Counted from the first letter of the stretch, positions 25,786 through 36,562 are shown. The stretch: DNA of 64,000 nucleotides from Streptomyces sp. NBC_01351 (GCF_036237315.1 NZ_CP108356.1:7631501-7695500); one strand, 5' to 3'. The notes: generated by a model from the sequence alone, not told the origin. Translations and numbers: made by a program.

Positions 25786-27023
25786 CCAGCAGCCGTACGG
25801 TCATCACGGGCATCGGGGTCGTCGCGCCCAACGGCATCGGCGCCGACGCCTTCTGGAAGGCGACCCAGTCAGGCGTCAGCGTGCTGGACCGCGTCACCAG
25901 GGCCGGGTGCGAGCACCTGCCGCTGCGCGTGGCGGGCGAGGTGCGCGGCTTCGACCCCGGCTCGATGGTCGAGGACCGCTTCCTCGTCCAGACCGACCGG
26001 TTCACCCACCACGCGCTCGCCGCGGCCGACCTCGCCCTGGAGGACGCCCGGCTCGGCCGCGCCGACTACGAGGGCGACCCCTACTCCATCGGGGTCGTCA
26101 CCGCGGCCGGCTCCGGCGGCGGCGAGTTCGGGCAGCGCGAGCTGCAACACCTCTGGGAGCAGGGGCCGCGCTACGTGGGCCCGTACCAGTCCATCGCCTG
26201 GTTCTACGCCGCGAGCACCGGCCAGATCTCCATCCGGCGGGGCCTCAAGGGCCCCTGCGGGGTGGTGGCCAGCGACGAGGCGGGCGGGCTGGACGCCTTC
26301 GCGCACGCCGGCCGGGCGATCCGCCAGGGCAGCCGGGCGATGCTGGTCGGCGCCACCGAGGCGCCGCTCGCGCCGTACTCCATCGTCTGCCAGCTGGGGT
26401 ACGAGGGCCTGAGCACCCGGGACGACCCCGAGCGGGCCTACCGGCCGTTCACCGCCAAGGCCTGCGGGTACGTCCCCGCGGAGGGCGGCGCGATGTTCGT
26501 CGTCGAGGACGAGGAGGCCGCCCGGCGGCGCGGCGCGACCGTACGCGCCGTACTCGCCGGCCACGCCGCGACCTTCACCGGCACCCTGCGGCCGGAGGAG
26601 TCCGGCGAGGGCCTCGCCCACGCCATCCGCGGCGCGCTCCGGGAAGCCGGCTGCGCACCCGAGGAGGTCGACGTGGTCTTCGCGGACGCGCTCGGTACGC
26701 CGGAGGCCGACGCGGCCGAGGCCGCGGCCATCACGGCCGCCCTCGGCGCACACGGGCGCAAGGTGCCGGTCACGGCCCCCAAGTCCGGTACGGGCAGGGC
26801 CTACTGCGCGGCGCCCGCCCTCGACACGGCCGCAGCGGCCCTGGCACTGGAGCACGGCATCGTCCCGCCGACCCCCAACGTCTACGACGTGTGCCACGAC
26901 CTCGATGTCGTGACCGGCAGCGCCCGCCCCGCGGAGCTGCGCACCGCGCTGGTGCTCAGCCGGGGCCGGATGGGCTCGAACTCCGCGCTCGTCCTCCGCA
27001 AGGGCCCCTCGGCGCCCCTGTAG
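25782..27023 (+). CDS. whiE-ORFIV: Chain length factor / ketosynthase beta (ORFIV)
   Basis: 413 residues, paralogue of the upstream KS-alpha but without the nucleophile. The active-site block reads [17 protein letters not shown], so Glu166 occupies the place of the catalytic Cys, where most chain length factors of antibiotic pathways carry Gln. The catalytic His blocks are also altered ([14 protein letters not shown] instead of NAHGSGTxx[19 protein letters not shown] instead of KSMVGHS). It pairs with KS-alpha to set chain length and probably decarboxylates malonyl-ACP for priming. ATG chosen from the 4-base overlap. Confidence 0.95.
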   Translation: MTSSRTVITGIGVVAPNGIGADAFWKATQSGVSVLDRVTRAGCEHLPLRVAGEVRGFDPGSMVEDRFLVQTDRFTHHALAAADLALEDARLGRADYEGDPYSIGVVTAAGSGGGEFGQRELQHLWEQGPRYVGPYQSIAWFYAASTGQISIRRGLKGPCGVVASDEAGGLDAFAHAGRAIRQGSRAMLVGATEAPLAPYSIVCQLGYEGLSTRDDPERAYRPFTAKACGYVPAEGGAMFVVEDEEAARRRGATVRAVLAGHAATFTGTLRPEESGEGLAHAIRGALREAGCAPEEVDVVFADALGTPEADAAEAAAITAALGAHGRKVPVTAPKSGTGRAYCAAPALDTAAAALALEHGIVPPTPNVYDVCHDLDVVTGSARPAELRTALVLSRGRMGSNSALVLRKGPSAPL

Positions 27024-27076
27024 TCCGCAGTTCGGAGGGACTCGTGCAGTCCCCTTCCAGGAAGAGAGAAGCCACC

Positions 27077-27813
<737 letters not shown>

Positions 27814-27815
<2 letters not shown>

Positions 27816-27849
27816 AGCACAGCCCCAAGCACAGCCCCAAGCGCAGTCC
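27814..27849 (+). repeat. 12-bp tandem repeat between cyclase genes
   Basis: Two exact copies of AAGCACAGCCCC (27814-27825, 27826-27837) and a third degenerate copy (AAGCGCAGTCCG). The first copy begins inside the ORFVI stop codon. It fills the short spacer before ORFVII. Confidence 0.7.
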
Positions 27850-27880
27850 GGAAGAAGTGAAGCGAAAGGCGCACAGCAGG

Positions 27881-28222
27881 ATGCACAGCAAGCACCGCGC
27901 TCTCATCGTCGCCCGCATGGCGCCGGAGTCGGCACCCGACATCGCGGACCTGTTCGCGAACTCGGACTCCGGTGAACTCCCGCACCTGGTCGGGGTCACC
28001 CGCCGCAGCCTGTTCCAGTTCGGCGACGTGTACCTCCACCTGATCGAGTCGGACCGGCCCCCGGGCCCGGCCATCGCGAAGGTCACCGACCACCCCGAGT
28101 TCCGGCAGCTCAGCGACCGGCTCACCGCGTACATCAGTCCGCACGACCCGGAGACCTGGCGCAGTCCGAAGGACGCGATGGCCCACGAGTTCTACCGCTG
28201 GGAGAACCCCGGCGCCAAGTGA
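27881..28222 (+). CDS. whiE-ORFVII: TcmI-family polyketide cyclase (ORFVII)
   Basis: 113 residues, ferredoxin-like cyclase of the TcmI type: HRALIVARMAPESAPDIADLFANSDSGELPHLVGVTRRSLFQFGDVYLHLIES, then FRQLSDRLTAYISPHDPETWRSPKDAMAHEFYRWE. It closes later rings of the pigment aglycone. ATG 27881 gives the usual family length; an in-frame GTG at 27857 would add eight residues. It is the last gene of the classical whiE operon and is followed by a strong hairpin. Confidence 0.93.
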   Translation: MHSKHRALIVARMAPESAPDIADLFANSDSGELPHLVGVTRRSLFQFGDVYLHLIESDRPPGPAIAKVTDHPEFRQLSDRLTAYISPHDPETWRSPKDAMAHEFYRWENPGAK

Positions 28223-28236
28223 CCCGGCGGCCCGGA

Positions 28237-28268
28237 CGGGACCCGCACACCCGCGTGTGCGGGTCCCG
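28237..28268 (+). terminator. Hairpin after the whiE-type operon
   Basis: Perfect 14-bp stem (28237-28250 with 28255-28268) and a CCGC loop, 15 nt after the ORFVII stop. There is no T-run. It probably ends or attenuates the cluster transcript before the flavin reductase gene. Confidence 0.65.
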
Positions 28269-28312
28269 CCGCGCGTGCCCCCACCGCCCAGCAGGAAGAT
28301 CAGGAGACGGCG

Positions 28313-29032
28313 ATGACCCCGACCGGCCACGAACAAGACCCCGACCACTTCCCGACGGACCCGGCCCGCCCGCACGACGGCGAGCACGGCCGCGGCTCGC
28401 TGCGCGTGTTCGTCCTCTCCGGGTCCTCCCGCACCGGCTCGGTCAACGCACGCCTCGCGGCCCTCGTCGCCGCCCAGATCGGCCGGGCCGGGGCGGTCGC
28501 CGATCCGGCCACGCTCGGCGACTTCCCCATGCCGCCCTACGACGGCGACATGGAGGCCGACGAGGGGCTGCCGAAGGGGGCGTTGGCCCTGTGCGAGCGC
28601 ATCGAGGCCGCACAGGCCATGGTCATCGCCTCCCCGGAGTACAACGCCTCCGTCCCGGGCGTGCTGAAGAACGCCGTCGACTGGGTCTCGCGCTACCGCC
28701 CGCAGCCGTTCAAGGACAAGCAGTCCCTGCTGGTCTCGGCCTCGCCCTCGATGGTCGGCGGCAACCGCGGGCTCTGGGCCCTGCGCGTACCGCTGGAACA
28801 CCTCGGAGCCCGCGTCTACCCCGACATGTTCAGCCTCGCGGGCGCCCACCACGCCTTCGGCGTGGACGGCGGCCTCGCCGACTCCGGCCTCGGCGAGCGG
28901 CTCACCGCCACGATCGGCTCCTTCCTCGACCTCGTCGAGGCCGACACCCGGTACCTGTCCCTGCAGCGCCGCTGGTACGAGTTCCTGGGCGACCGCACCG
29001 ATGCCCCGGTGACCTCCCGCGCCCAAGATTGA
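28313..29032 (+). CDS. NADPH-dependent FMN reductase family protein
   Basis: 239 residues. After an acidic, His/Pro-rich N-terminal tail of about 30 residues, the flavodoxin-like fold begins: LRVFVLSGSSRTGSVNARLAALVAAQI (phosphate loop GSSRxGSxN), then AQAMVIASPEYNASVPGVLKNAVDWVSR, the family signature for FMN and dimer contacts, and SLLVSASPSMVGGNRGLWALRVPLEHLGARVYP. It reduces FMN or quinones with NADPH. It lies behind the pigment operon, separated by a hairpin. It might serve an oxygenation step or redox protection, but no such gene belongs to the classical whiE set. GGAGA precedes the ATG. Confidence 0.88.
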   Translation: MTPTGHEQDPDHFPTDPARPHDGEHGRGSLRVFVLSGSSRTGSVNARLAALVAAQIGRAGAVADPATLGDFPMPPYDGDMEADEGLPKGALALCERIEAAQAMVIASPEYNASVPGVLKNAVDWVSRYRPQPFKDKQSLLVSASPSMVGGNRGLWALRVPLEHLGARVYPDMFSLAGAHHAFGVDGGLADSGLGERLTATIGSFLDLVEADTRYLSLQRRWYEFLGDRTDAPVTSRAQD

Positions 29033-29094
29033 TCTTCGTCGGGCATGCGTGAGCTATGTTTGAGCGCGAGTGTGGTGGAGAAGGAGGCCCTCCC

Positions 29095-30012
29095 GTGTCA
29101 TCGGGGCAGCAGGCACGCGCGCAGGCGGCCGCGATCAAGCCGAGCGATCAGTCGTCCGAGGAGGTCCGCCCTCCCGCCGACCGGCTCCTCGCGCTCTTCG
29201 ACGGCCACCGGCTGTCCCCGGGCCAGCGCCGCATCGCCCAGTACCTGATCGACCACCTCACCGAGGCCGCGTTCCTCTCCATCACCGAGCTCGCCGAGCG
29301 GGTGGGCGTCAGCCAGCCGTCGGTGACCCGGTTCGCCGCCTCCCTCGGCTTCAGCGGCTACCCGGCCCTGCGTGACGTGCTCCAGCCGATCGCGCTGAGC
29401 GCGGTCGCCGGAGCCCCCGACACCCGTGAGCAGATCCGCCGCAACGAACTGCAGGCGGCCGTCGACGCCGAGATCGAGAACCTGGAGAACGTGCGCCGGC
29501 TGCTCGCCGACACCAACCAGGTGCTCGACATCGGCCGGGACCTGGCGGCCTCGGTGCCCCTGACCGTCCTCGGCCTGCGCATCTCGGTCTCGCTGGCGGA
29601 GTACTTCGCGTACGCGGCCCGGCGCATCCACCCCGACGTACGTCTGGTGACCCGCGGCGGCAGCGTCGCCTTCGACGCCCTGCTCCAGTCCCGGGCAGCC
29701 GGCGGGACGTGGGTGCTGGCCTTCGCCATGCCCCGGCACGCCAAGGAGACCCTGGCCGCGCTCCGGTTCGCCCGCAGCGCGGGGCTGCGCGTCGTGCTCA
29801 TCACCGACCCCACCGTGGGGCCGCTGGTGGACGAGGCGGACGTGGTGCTGACCGCGGGTACCGGTTCGCGCCTGGTGTTCGACTCCTACGCGGCCCCCGG
29901 GATGCTCTCCGCCGCCCTGCTCCAGTCCATGGCCGACGCCGACCCGGAGCGCACGCAGTCCCGGCTGGAGCAGTACGAGCACGCCGCCGAGCAGCACCAC
30001 TTCTTCCTGTAA
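29095..30012 (+). CDS. RpiR family transcriptional regulator
   Basis: 305 residues from GTG 29095, chosen for AAGGAGG 7 nt upstream; ATG 29056 is in frame but has no such site. The N-terminal RpiR helix-turn-helix is LSPGQRRIAQYLIDHLTEAAFLSITELAERVGVSQPSVTRFAASLGFSGYPALRDVL, and a SIS phosphosugar-binding domain follows (VPLTVLGLRISVSLAEYFAYAARRI, WVLAFAMPRHAKETLAALRFARSAGLRVVLITD). RpiR proteins control sugar catabolism in response to phosphosugars. No sugar gene lies next to it. A palindrome shortly after its stop may be its operator. Confidence 0.92.
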   Translation: MSSGQQARAQAAAIKPSDQSSEEVRPPADRLLALFDGHRLSPGQRRIAQYLIDHLTEAAFLSITELAERVGVSQPSVTRFAASLGFSGYPALRDVLQPIALSAVAGAPDTREQIRRNELQAAVDAEIENLENVRRLLADTNQVLDIGRDLAASVPLTVLGLRISVSLAEYFAYAARRIHPDVRLVTRGGSVAFDALLQSRAAGGTWVLAFAMPRHAKETLAALRFARSAGLRVVLITDPTVGPLVDEADVVLTAGTGSRLVFDSYAAPGMLSAALLQSMADADPERTQSRLEQYEHAAEQHHFFL

Positions 30013-30346
30013 GGACCCGCCTTCCCAGGCCCCCCGAACCGGCTTCGACCTGGACATATTCACACTTCGGCATGCATGAAATTTTTCATACCCTTGCCTA
30101 CTCGACGGTATATATGTTTACTGACGGCGGCGCTCCGGATCCACCAAGATGCCAAGGAGGACTCTCCCCAAGTCCTCCCGAATGGGCAGCCGGCACGACG
30201 AACCTCCTCACGTCGCGGCCGGATGCCGAGTCCAGGCTTACGGATCCCGCAGGGCGCCCATGGCGGCCTCGGTCAACCCCTGGGCCGAGGCCGCCCCCCA
30301 CGCAACGTCTCGATCAGAGTTTCGACACCACTCGGAAGTGACGAGA
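30013..30346. other. Non-coding, locally AT-rich gap after rpiR gene
   Basis: 334 bp without a convincing gene. Positions 30055-30120 are by far the most AT-rich stretch of the region and carry the palindrome at 30076-30089 and a TATATA (30109-30114), which could be the -10 of a promoter reading right. The leader to the next gene would be over 200 nt. Confidence 0.5.
30076..30089. promoter_or_regulatory. Palindrome ATGAAATTTTTCAT, candidate RpiR operator
   Basis: Perfect 6-bp arms ATGAAA and TTTCAT around TT in an AT-rich island 64 nt after the RpiR gene. TGAAA/TTTCA half-sites are compatible with several RpiR-family operators, and the nearest regulator gene is adjacent. A possible -10 (TATATA) lies 20 bp to the right. 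Confidence 0.4.
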
Positions 30347-30733
30347 ATGCCCCAGACGGCGACCCTCACGCGCAGCCCGGACTGGCCCCTGCAGGTCAAG
30401 CCCCCCGGGACCCACGACTGGGAACGCAGCGCCACGCGCTGGCTGCGGGACCTCCTCCCGGCCCGCTACGGCGGCTACCTGACCCTGACCCGCCACCACG
30501 CGCTCCTGGTCCGGCACGTCCAGCTCCAGTTGACGCACGAGATGCGCGCCGTACGGGTGGCCATGCAGACCAGCCGGGCCGAACTGCCCATGCTGGGCAT
30601 GGCCGAGTCCGTCATAGAGAACACGATCAGGATGTACGCGGTGGAGCTGGAACAGCTGAGCCGGCTCGCCCGCGGCGTGCGGCTCGTCGGCGACGCGCTC
30701 CTCGTAGGGACCCCCGCCCAGCGCAGGCGCTGA
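30347..30733 (+). CDS. Hypothetical helical protein
   Basis: 128 residues, not assigned to a family. After SPDWPLQVKPPGTHDWERSATRWLRDLLP the sequence is mostly amphipathic helix, rich in Arg and Leu, with HHALLVRHVQLQLTHEMRAVRVAMQTSRAELP and ESVIENTIRMYAVELEQLSRLARG. No signal peptide or membrane span. Proteins of this general pattern are common in Streptomyces and have no known role. The ATG is preceded by a weak GACGAGA. It converges with the Fic-like gene. Confidence 0.65.
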   Translation: MPQTATLTRSPDWPLQVKPPGTHDWERSATRWLRDLLPARYGGYLTLTRHHALLVRHVQLQLTHEMRAVRVAMQTSRAELPMLGMAESVIENTIRMYAVELEQLSRLARGVRLVGDALLVGTPAQRRR

Positions 30734-30748
30734 GCCCGCTGCGGCCGG

Positions 30749-31123
30749 CTAGGCGTTCCGCCAGGAGCGCAGCCGGTCGGCGACGTCGTAGACGGTGGCG
30801 CGGAGCGTGCGGATGTCCGTGATGAGCTCGCGCCACTGCTCGTAGCCGGCCACCACCGTCCGGCCGGAGGCCTCGATGTACGCGACGGCGACCCCATAGG
30901 CGAAGTACTCGTTGGAGTCCGGGAGCGGGCGGAGCAGCACGATCGCCTCCAGGAGCGCGGCCGCGCGCCAATAGGCATCGGGATCGTCCACGCCGAGGCT
31001 GGGCGTGTTCACCCGGTGCCGGGCGACGGCGGCGACCAGGGCGGAGTGGTCGGCCACTTCCACGTCCTTGAACAGGGCCTCCTGCCGCTCCAGCAGCCAG
31101 CGGTGATCGATGTGCAGTTCCAC
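30749..31123 (-). CDS. Fic/Doc-like protein, possible toxin component
   Basis: 124 residues. The pattern ELHIDHRWLLERQEALF, DHSALVAAVARHRVNTPSLGVDDPDAYWRAAALLEAIVLLRPLPDSNEYFAYGVAVAYIEASG resembles short Streptomyces proteins annotated as Fic/Doc toxin components. The canonical Doc motif HxFxDGNKR is not present; the corresponding loop reads LPDSNEYFAYGVA, with only SNExFA left, so AMP- or phosphotransfer activity is doubtful. The GTG start is tentative. No antitoxin gene lies upstream on the same strand, which is unusual. Confidence 0.6.
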   Translation of the reverse strand: MELHIDHRWLLERQEALFKDVEVADHSALVAAVARHRVNTPSLGVDDPDAYWRAAALLEAIVLLRPLPDSNEYFAYGVAVAYIEASGRTVVAGYEQWRELITDIRTLRATVYDVADRLRSWRNA

Positions 31124-31306
31124 GCGTCCGAGTATCCCCGCCCGCGGCCCGGCCGTGGGGCTTTTCGGGTCGGACGGGGACACCCGGGCGGGGCGGCGCC
31201 CGGCGGCCCCTCGGTGACGGACGGATCTCGCGGCCGCAGGGGTGTTCCGCAGCGGAGGCTTTGCCTCCTACGGTCTGTGCAGCACCGTTCCGGATCTGGA
31301 GGCAGA

Positions 31307-31812
31307 GTGAAGCGCGAGATCGACATCGAGCAGCTCGTGACGGCGATGAAAACGGTCGACGAGGCGGGCCGCCTCTTCGAGGAGGCACTCGCCGTGTACG
31401 AGGCACGCGGTCTCCAGCGCAACGGCGACGACTTCAAGGTGGCGGGCGGCTCCGTCCAGACCCTCCAGGGCGCCGAGGAGATGGCCAGGGGCGCGCGCAA
31501 GTTCCTCACGGACCTCGCGCTGATCGTCGGCTACGCGAGCGCGGGCTTCGACGAGCGGGTGGCCGGACGCCACGCGATGTCGCGGACGGGCTTCACCGCC
31601 GTCTCCGGCGGCGGCGCCCGGATGGCCCGCCCGCTGCTCGAACCGACCCTGCGGGGGCTGCGGCTCCTGCAGTCCGTGGACCTCTTCGACGACGCCTTCC
31701 GGGAGGCCGTCGAGGAGGTGGCGCGCGCGGAGAGGGCGACCTACCCGGACCCCTCGATGTTCCGCATCACCGACGCCACCACCGTCCCCGCGGGGAGTCC
31801 CTCGTCCCGGGC

Positions 31813-31816
<4 letters not shown>
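31307..31816 (+). CDS. Hypothetical protein
   Basis: 169 residues, unrecognised. The N-terminal half is strongly helical and charged ([32 protein letters not shown]), followed by [38 protein letters not shown] and [29 protein letters not shown]. No signal peptide. GTG start chosen for GGAGG 4 nt upstream. The stop shares bases with the stop of the convergent lpd gene (CTAG). Confidence 0.65.
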
Positions 31817-33216
<1,400 letters not shown>

Positions 33217-33370
33217 GGTGGTTCCTCACGGTTGGCCATGGAACTACGTGACATGGAGATCATCTTGGCCGCGGTGGAGGAAAGGAATCACATTTCGGCC
33301 GTCTCGGCGTCCTCGGGCTCCTCCGGGTCCTCGGGGTGCCGGTTTGGGCGGGTGGGGCGAGGCTGGGGGT

Positions 33371-33619
33371 ATGCATCACGCACCCGTCGTCGTGCACCGG
33401 ATCTTCCCGTCGGGAGGACGCCAGGTGACCCTGCGCACTCAAGTAGGCGAGGAGTCCCTCGGGCTGGCCCGCTCGGACGAGGACGTCATCGAGTTCCTCC
33501 GGCGGGCCGGCATGCCCGATCCCGACGAGGTCGTCCTCGGCGACACCGAGCTCCTGGAGTGGGACTCCGACACCCCCCACGTGTACGCGGCGGATCCGCC
33601 GACCGACGACCTCCCGTGA
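33371..33619 (+). CDS. Small conserved Streptomyces protein of unknown function
   Basis: 82 residues, acidic. HHAPVVVHRIFPSGGRQVTLRTQVGEESLGLARSDEDVIEFLRRAGMPDPDEVVLGDTELLEWDSDTPHVYAA follows a pattern seen in many short Streptomyces proteins: a basic beta strand with Gly-Arg-Arg-like turn, then an acidic helix and a W-containing strand. No function is known. The ATG directly follows GGGGGT. Confidence 0.72.
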   Translation: MHHAPVVVHRIFPSGGRQVTLRTQVGEESLGLARSDEDVIEFLRRAGMPDPDEVVLGDTELLEWDSDTPHVYAADPPTDDLP

Positions 33620-33672
33620 CGGGCCCCGCCCGGACGCCGGCCTCGCCGCCGCCCGGACGGTGGTCGCGGTGC

Positions 33673-33975
33673 TCACGCCGTACCGTCCTTGAGGGAGCGG
33701 CCGAACTGCTCGTCCAGGACGGACAGCCGCCGCCAGTACTCGTCCTCGTCGATCTCGCCGGAGGCGAAGCGGCGGCCCAGGATCGAGATCGGCGAGCGCT
33801 CGCCGTACGGCGCCGCGCCGCGGCCCGCCCACAAAGCCCGGCGGCCGCGCCACACCGTGCGGCGCAGCACCGCCACGACGGTGATCACGACCGCCGCCCA
33901 GATCAGCGGGAAGAGCAGGATCCACGGCCCGGCCCCGTCGTGGGCGAGGGTGTTGAGCGTGTCGAGGGTGTTCAT
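33673..33975 (-). CDS. SHOCT-domain membrane protein
   Basis: 100 residues. One membrane helix ([22 protein letters not shown], about residues 16-37), a basic cytoplasmic stretch [12 protein letters not shown], and a C-terminal SHOCT motif ([31 protein letters not shown]). SHOCT is a short oligomerisation domain found at protein ends. The function of this small type is unknown. The ATG is preceded by GGAGC. Confidence 0.85.
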   Translation of the reverse strand: MNTLDTLNTLAHDGAGPWILLFPLIWAAVVITVVAVLRRTVWRGRRALWAGRGAAPYGERSPISILGRRFASGEIDEDEYWRRLSVLDEQFGRSLKDGTA

Positions 33976-34066
33976 GTCGGTTCAGCTCCTCGGAAGCGTC
34001 GACGTTGTCGTCTTGCTCCGAGAGTGGCCGCGGGAGGCGGTGCGGGTCGTCGTACGGCCGGCTGTA

Positions 34067-34096
34067 CCGCGGGTACTTCCGCTGGAGTACCCGCGG
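34067..34096. promoter_or_regulatory. 11-bp inverted repeat between SHOCT and SnoaL-like genes
   Basis: Perfect arms CCGCGGGTACT (34067-34077) and AGTACCCGCGG (34086-34096), 8-nt spacer TCCGCTGG. It lies in the divergent intergenic region, about 100 bp from each start, so a regulator site is more likely than a terminator. Confidence 0.5.
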
Positions 34097-34199
34097 GGCA
34101 CACGGGACGAGCCGCAGCGGATGCCCTCGTGAACGCCGCTGCCGGCCCCGCCCTGCGCGCCGCCGTCCCGCACCCGGCGCCCGACCCTACGGTGGCACC

Positions 34200-34580
34200 A
34201 TGAGCGACCCGGAGAAGAACAGGGCCACAGCCAAGGCGTTCTACGACCTGATGTTCAACCAGTGCCGCCCGGCCGAGGCCGTGGAGGCGTACGTCGGGGA
34301 CACCTATACCCAGCACAACCCGCACGTGGGCGACGGCAAGCAGGCGTTTATCGACTACTTCGAGCGCATGGCCGCCGAGTACCCGGGCAAGCGGGTGGAG
34401 GTCAAGCGCGCCTTCGCCGAGGGCGACCACGTGATCCTGCACTGCCACCAGACCTGGCCCGATGAGGAATACGCCGGCATCGACATCTTCCGTTTCGACG
34501 ACAACGGCAAGATCGTCGAGCACTGGGACGTCCTCCAGGTCATCCCACCCGCCTCCAGGAACGACAACACCATGTTCTGA
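34200..34580 (+). CDS. SnoaL-like polyketide cyclase-fold protein
   Basis: 126 residues, NTF2-like alpha+beta barrel: [82 protein letters not shown], then [24 protein letters not shown]. The HNP and EHWDV motifs are typical of SnoaL-like proteins. These include polyketide cyclases but also many proteins of unknown activity; this one has no polyketide genes beside it. A TACGGT hexamer (34188-34193) ends 6 nt before the ATG, suggesting a leaderless transcript. Confidence 0.88.
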   Translation: MSDPEKNRATAKAFYDLMFNQCRPAEAVEAYVGDTYTQHNPHVGDGKQAFIDYFERMAAEYPGKRVEVKRAFAEGDHVILHCHQTWPDEEYAGIDIFRFDDNGKIVEHWDVLQVIPPASRNDNTMF

Positions 34581-34614
34581 GCACCGCCCGGCGCGCCGTC
34601 GCCGACAGCCGTCG

Positions 34615-35280
34615 TCAGCCGAGCCAGCCGGGCCGCACCAGCCCCGATTCGTAGGCCAGCACGACGAGCTGCGCGCGGTCACGGGCAGCGAGCTTCACCA
34701 TGGTCCGGCTGACGTGCGTCTTCGCGGTGAGCGGGCTGACCACCAGACGGCGGGCGATCTCCTCGTTCGACAGACCCATGCCCACCAGCGCCATCACCTC
34801 CCGCTCCCGGTCGGTGAGCCGCTCCAGCCCGGCCGCGGCGGCGGGCTGCTTCGAGCGGGCCGCGAACTCGCCGATCAGCCTGCGCGTGACCCCCGGGGAC
34901 AACAGGGCGTCCCCCTCGACCACCGCACGGACCGCACGCAGCAGCTCCGCTGGCTCGGTGTCCTTGACGAGGAACCCCGAGGCCCCCGAGCGGATGGCTT
35001 CAAAGACGTACTCGTCGAGCTCGAAGGTGGTGAGCATGACCACCTTGACCTCGGCGAGTTCCCCGTCCCCGGTGATCCCACGGGTGGCGGCCAGCCCGTC
35101 CAGCACCGGCATCCTGATGTCCATCAGCACCACGTCCGGGCGCAGCTCCCGGACCAGCCGGACGGCCTCCTCCCCGTCCGCGGCCTCGCCCGCCACCTCG
35201 ATGTCCGGCTGGGCGTCGAGCAGTGCCCGGAACCCCGCCCGCACCAGCAGCTGGTCGTCGGCGAGCAGTACACGGATCAC
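34615..35280 (-). CDS. NarL/LuxR-type response regulator
   Basis: 221 residues. Receiver domain with Asp8/Asp9 (LLADDQLLV), phospho-acceptor Asp54 (VVLMDIRMPVLDG), and Lys in FLVKDTEPAELL. C-terminal LuxR helix-turn-helix LTDREREVMALVGMGLSNEEIARRLVVSPLTAKTHVSRTMVKLAARDRAQLVVLAYESGLV. GTG start overlaps the stop of the sensor kinase gene (GTGA), so the pair is coupled. Its target may be the divergent MFS gene or its own operon, where an inverted repeat is present. Confidence 0.94.
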   Translation of the reverse strand: MIRVLLADDQLLVRAGFRALLDAQPDIEVAGEAADGEEAVRLVRELRPDVVLMDIRMPVLDGLAATRGITGDGELAEVKVVMLTTFELDEYVFEAIRSGASGFLVKDTEPAELLRAVRAVVEGDALLSPGVTRRLIGEFAARSKQPAAAAGLERLTDREREVMALVGMGLSNEEIARRLVVSPLTAKTHVSRTMVKLAARDRAQLVVLAYESGLVRPGWLG

Positions 35281-36482
35281 GGATCCTCCTGGATCGAAGC
35301 GGCCTTGAGCGGGAGCCGCGCCACTACGCGGAAGCCGCCGTCCGGGCGTGGACCGGCCTCGATGGTGCCACCCAGGGCCGAAGCCCGCTCGCGCATTCCG
35401 ACCAGACCGTTGCCACTGCCGCCCGCCGGGTCCCCGGTCGCCGGGCCCTCGTCGTCCACGCGCAGTTCGAGTGCGCCCGGCTGCCAGCCGAGACGGATCC
35501 GCGCGGTACGCGAGCCGGAGTGCCGCACCACATTGGTCAGGGCCTCCTGGAGGATGCGGAAGGCCGCCAGGTCCATGCCGGGAGCCAGCGCCCGCGGGGC
35601 CCCCTCGACCGTGACCACGACGGTGAGCCCGGCCGCGGCGGCCTGTTCCACCAGCTCGGGGAGCCGGTCGAGACCGGGGGCGGGGGAGCGTGGGGCGTCC
35701 CCGGGGGCGCGCAGGGTGTCGAGGACCTGGCGGACCTCGCCCAGCGCCTCCTTGCTGGCCGCCTTGATGGTGGTGAGCGCCGTACGCGCCTGCTCCGGAT
35801 CGGTGTCGAGGAGGGCCAGCCCGACGCCCGCCTGGACGTTGATCACCGAAATGCTGTGGGCGAGGACGTCGTGCAGTTCGCGGGCGATCCGCAGCCGCTC
35901 CTCGTCCACCCTGCGTCTCTCGGCCGCCACCCGCTCGGCCCGCTCCCGGGCCCACTGCTCGCGGCGCACGCGGACCAACTCGGACAGGGCCAGTATCGCC
36001 AGCACCCACGCGGTGATGACCAGCTCCTGCGCCCAGGGCGCCGGCCCGTCCCCGGCGGGCGGGAGCCACCGGTAGAGCCAGTGGCCGATGAGCAGGTGCC
36101 CGGCCCACAGCATCCCGACTGCGCCCCAGGCGGCTCTTCGGCGCCCGGCGATCACCGCGGCGAAGCAGGCCACGGCGAGGCTGATGAAGACGGGGCCGTA
36201 CGGGAAACCCGCCCCGACGTACACCAGGGTGACGAAGGCGACCCCGTACGCCACGGCCGACGGATGCCGGTGCCGTACGACGAGGAGCGCGGGCCCGAGC
36301 AGCAGCAGGAGCCGCCCGAGCCAGTCCAGCGACACCCGCCCGGTCTGTACCCGCTCGGCCCATCCGGAGCCGACCTGGGCGAGGACCGCGACGAGCAGCG
36401 CCGAGCGCCAGGCCGGGCTCCGCCCGGTCCGTTCCACCCATCGCCGCCACGGAGGGTCCCGGCGCTCGCGCTGCTCTTCCAT
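35277..36482 (-). CDS. Membrane sensor histidine kinase (HisKA_3 type)
   Basis: 401 residues. Several N-terminal membrane helices (SALLVAVLAQVGSGW, RLLLLLGPALLVV, FISLAVACFAAVIAG, LVITAWVLAILALSELV) replace an extracellular sensor domain. The dimerisation helix carries the phospho-His in RLRIARELHDVLAHSISVINVQAG. The ATPase domain shows LELRVDDEGPATG and GSGNGLVGMRERASALGGTIEAG. It phosphorylates the response regulator encoded directly downstream. ATG 36482 is preferred; a GTG at 36491 is in frame. Confidence 0.92.
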   Translation of the reverse strand: MEEQRERRDPPWRRWVERTGRSPAWRSALLVAVLAQVGSGWAERVQTGRVSLDWLGRLLLLLGPALLVVRHRHPSAVAYGVAFVTLVYVGAGFPYGPVFISLAVACFAAVIAGRRRAAWGAVGMLWAGHLLIGHWLYRWLPPAGDGPAPWAQELVITAWVLAILALSELVRVRREQWARERAERVAAERRRVDEERLRIARELHDVLAHSISVINVQAGVGLALLDTDPEQARTALTTIKAASKEALGEVRQVLDTLRAPGDAPRSPAPGLDRLPELVEQAAAAGLTVVVTVEGAPRALAPGMDLAAFRILQEALTNVVRHSGSRTARIRLGWQPGALELRVDDEGPATGDPAGGSGNGLVGMRERASALGGTIEAGPRPDGGFRVVARLPLKAASIQEDP

Positions 36483-36540
36483 ACCGGCCACGCTAGAGCG
36501 CGCCCACCGTCACCCGCGTCACCCCGTCGTAGCGTTTTCG

Positions 36541-36562
36541 GTGTACTCCCCAGGTAGTACAC
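36541..36562. promoter_or_regulatory. Inverted repeat GTGTACT-N8-AGTACAC
   Basis: Perfect 7-bp arms separated by CCCCAGGT, between the sensor kinase gene and the divergent MFS gene. The size and symmetry suit a NarL-type response regulator dimer; autoregulation of the two-component operon is inferred. Confidence 0.5.
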
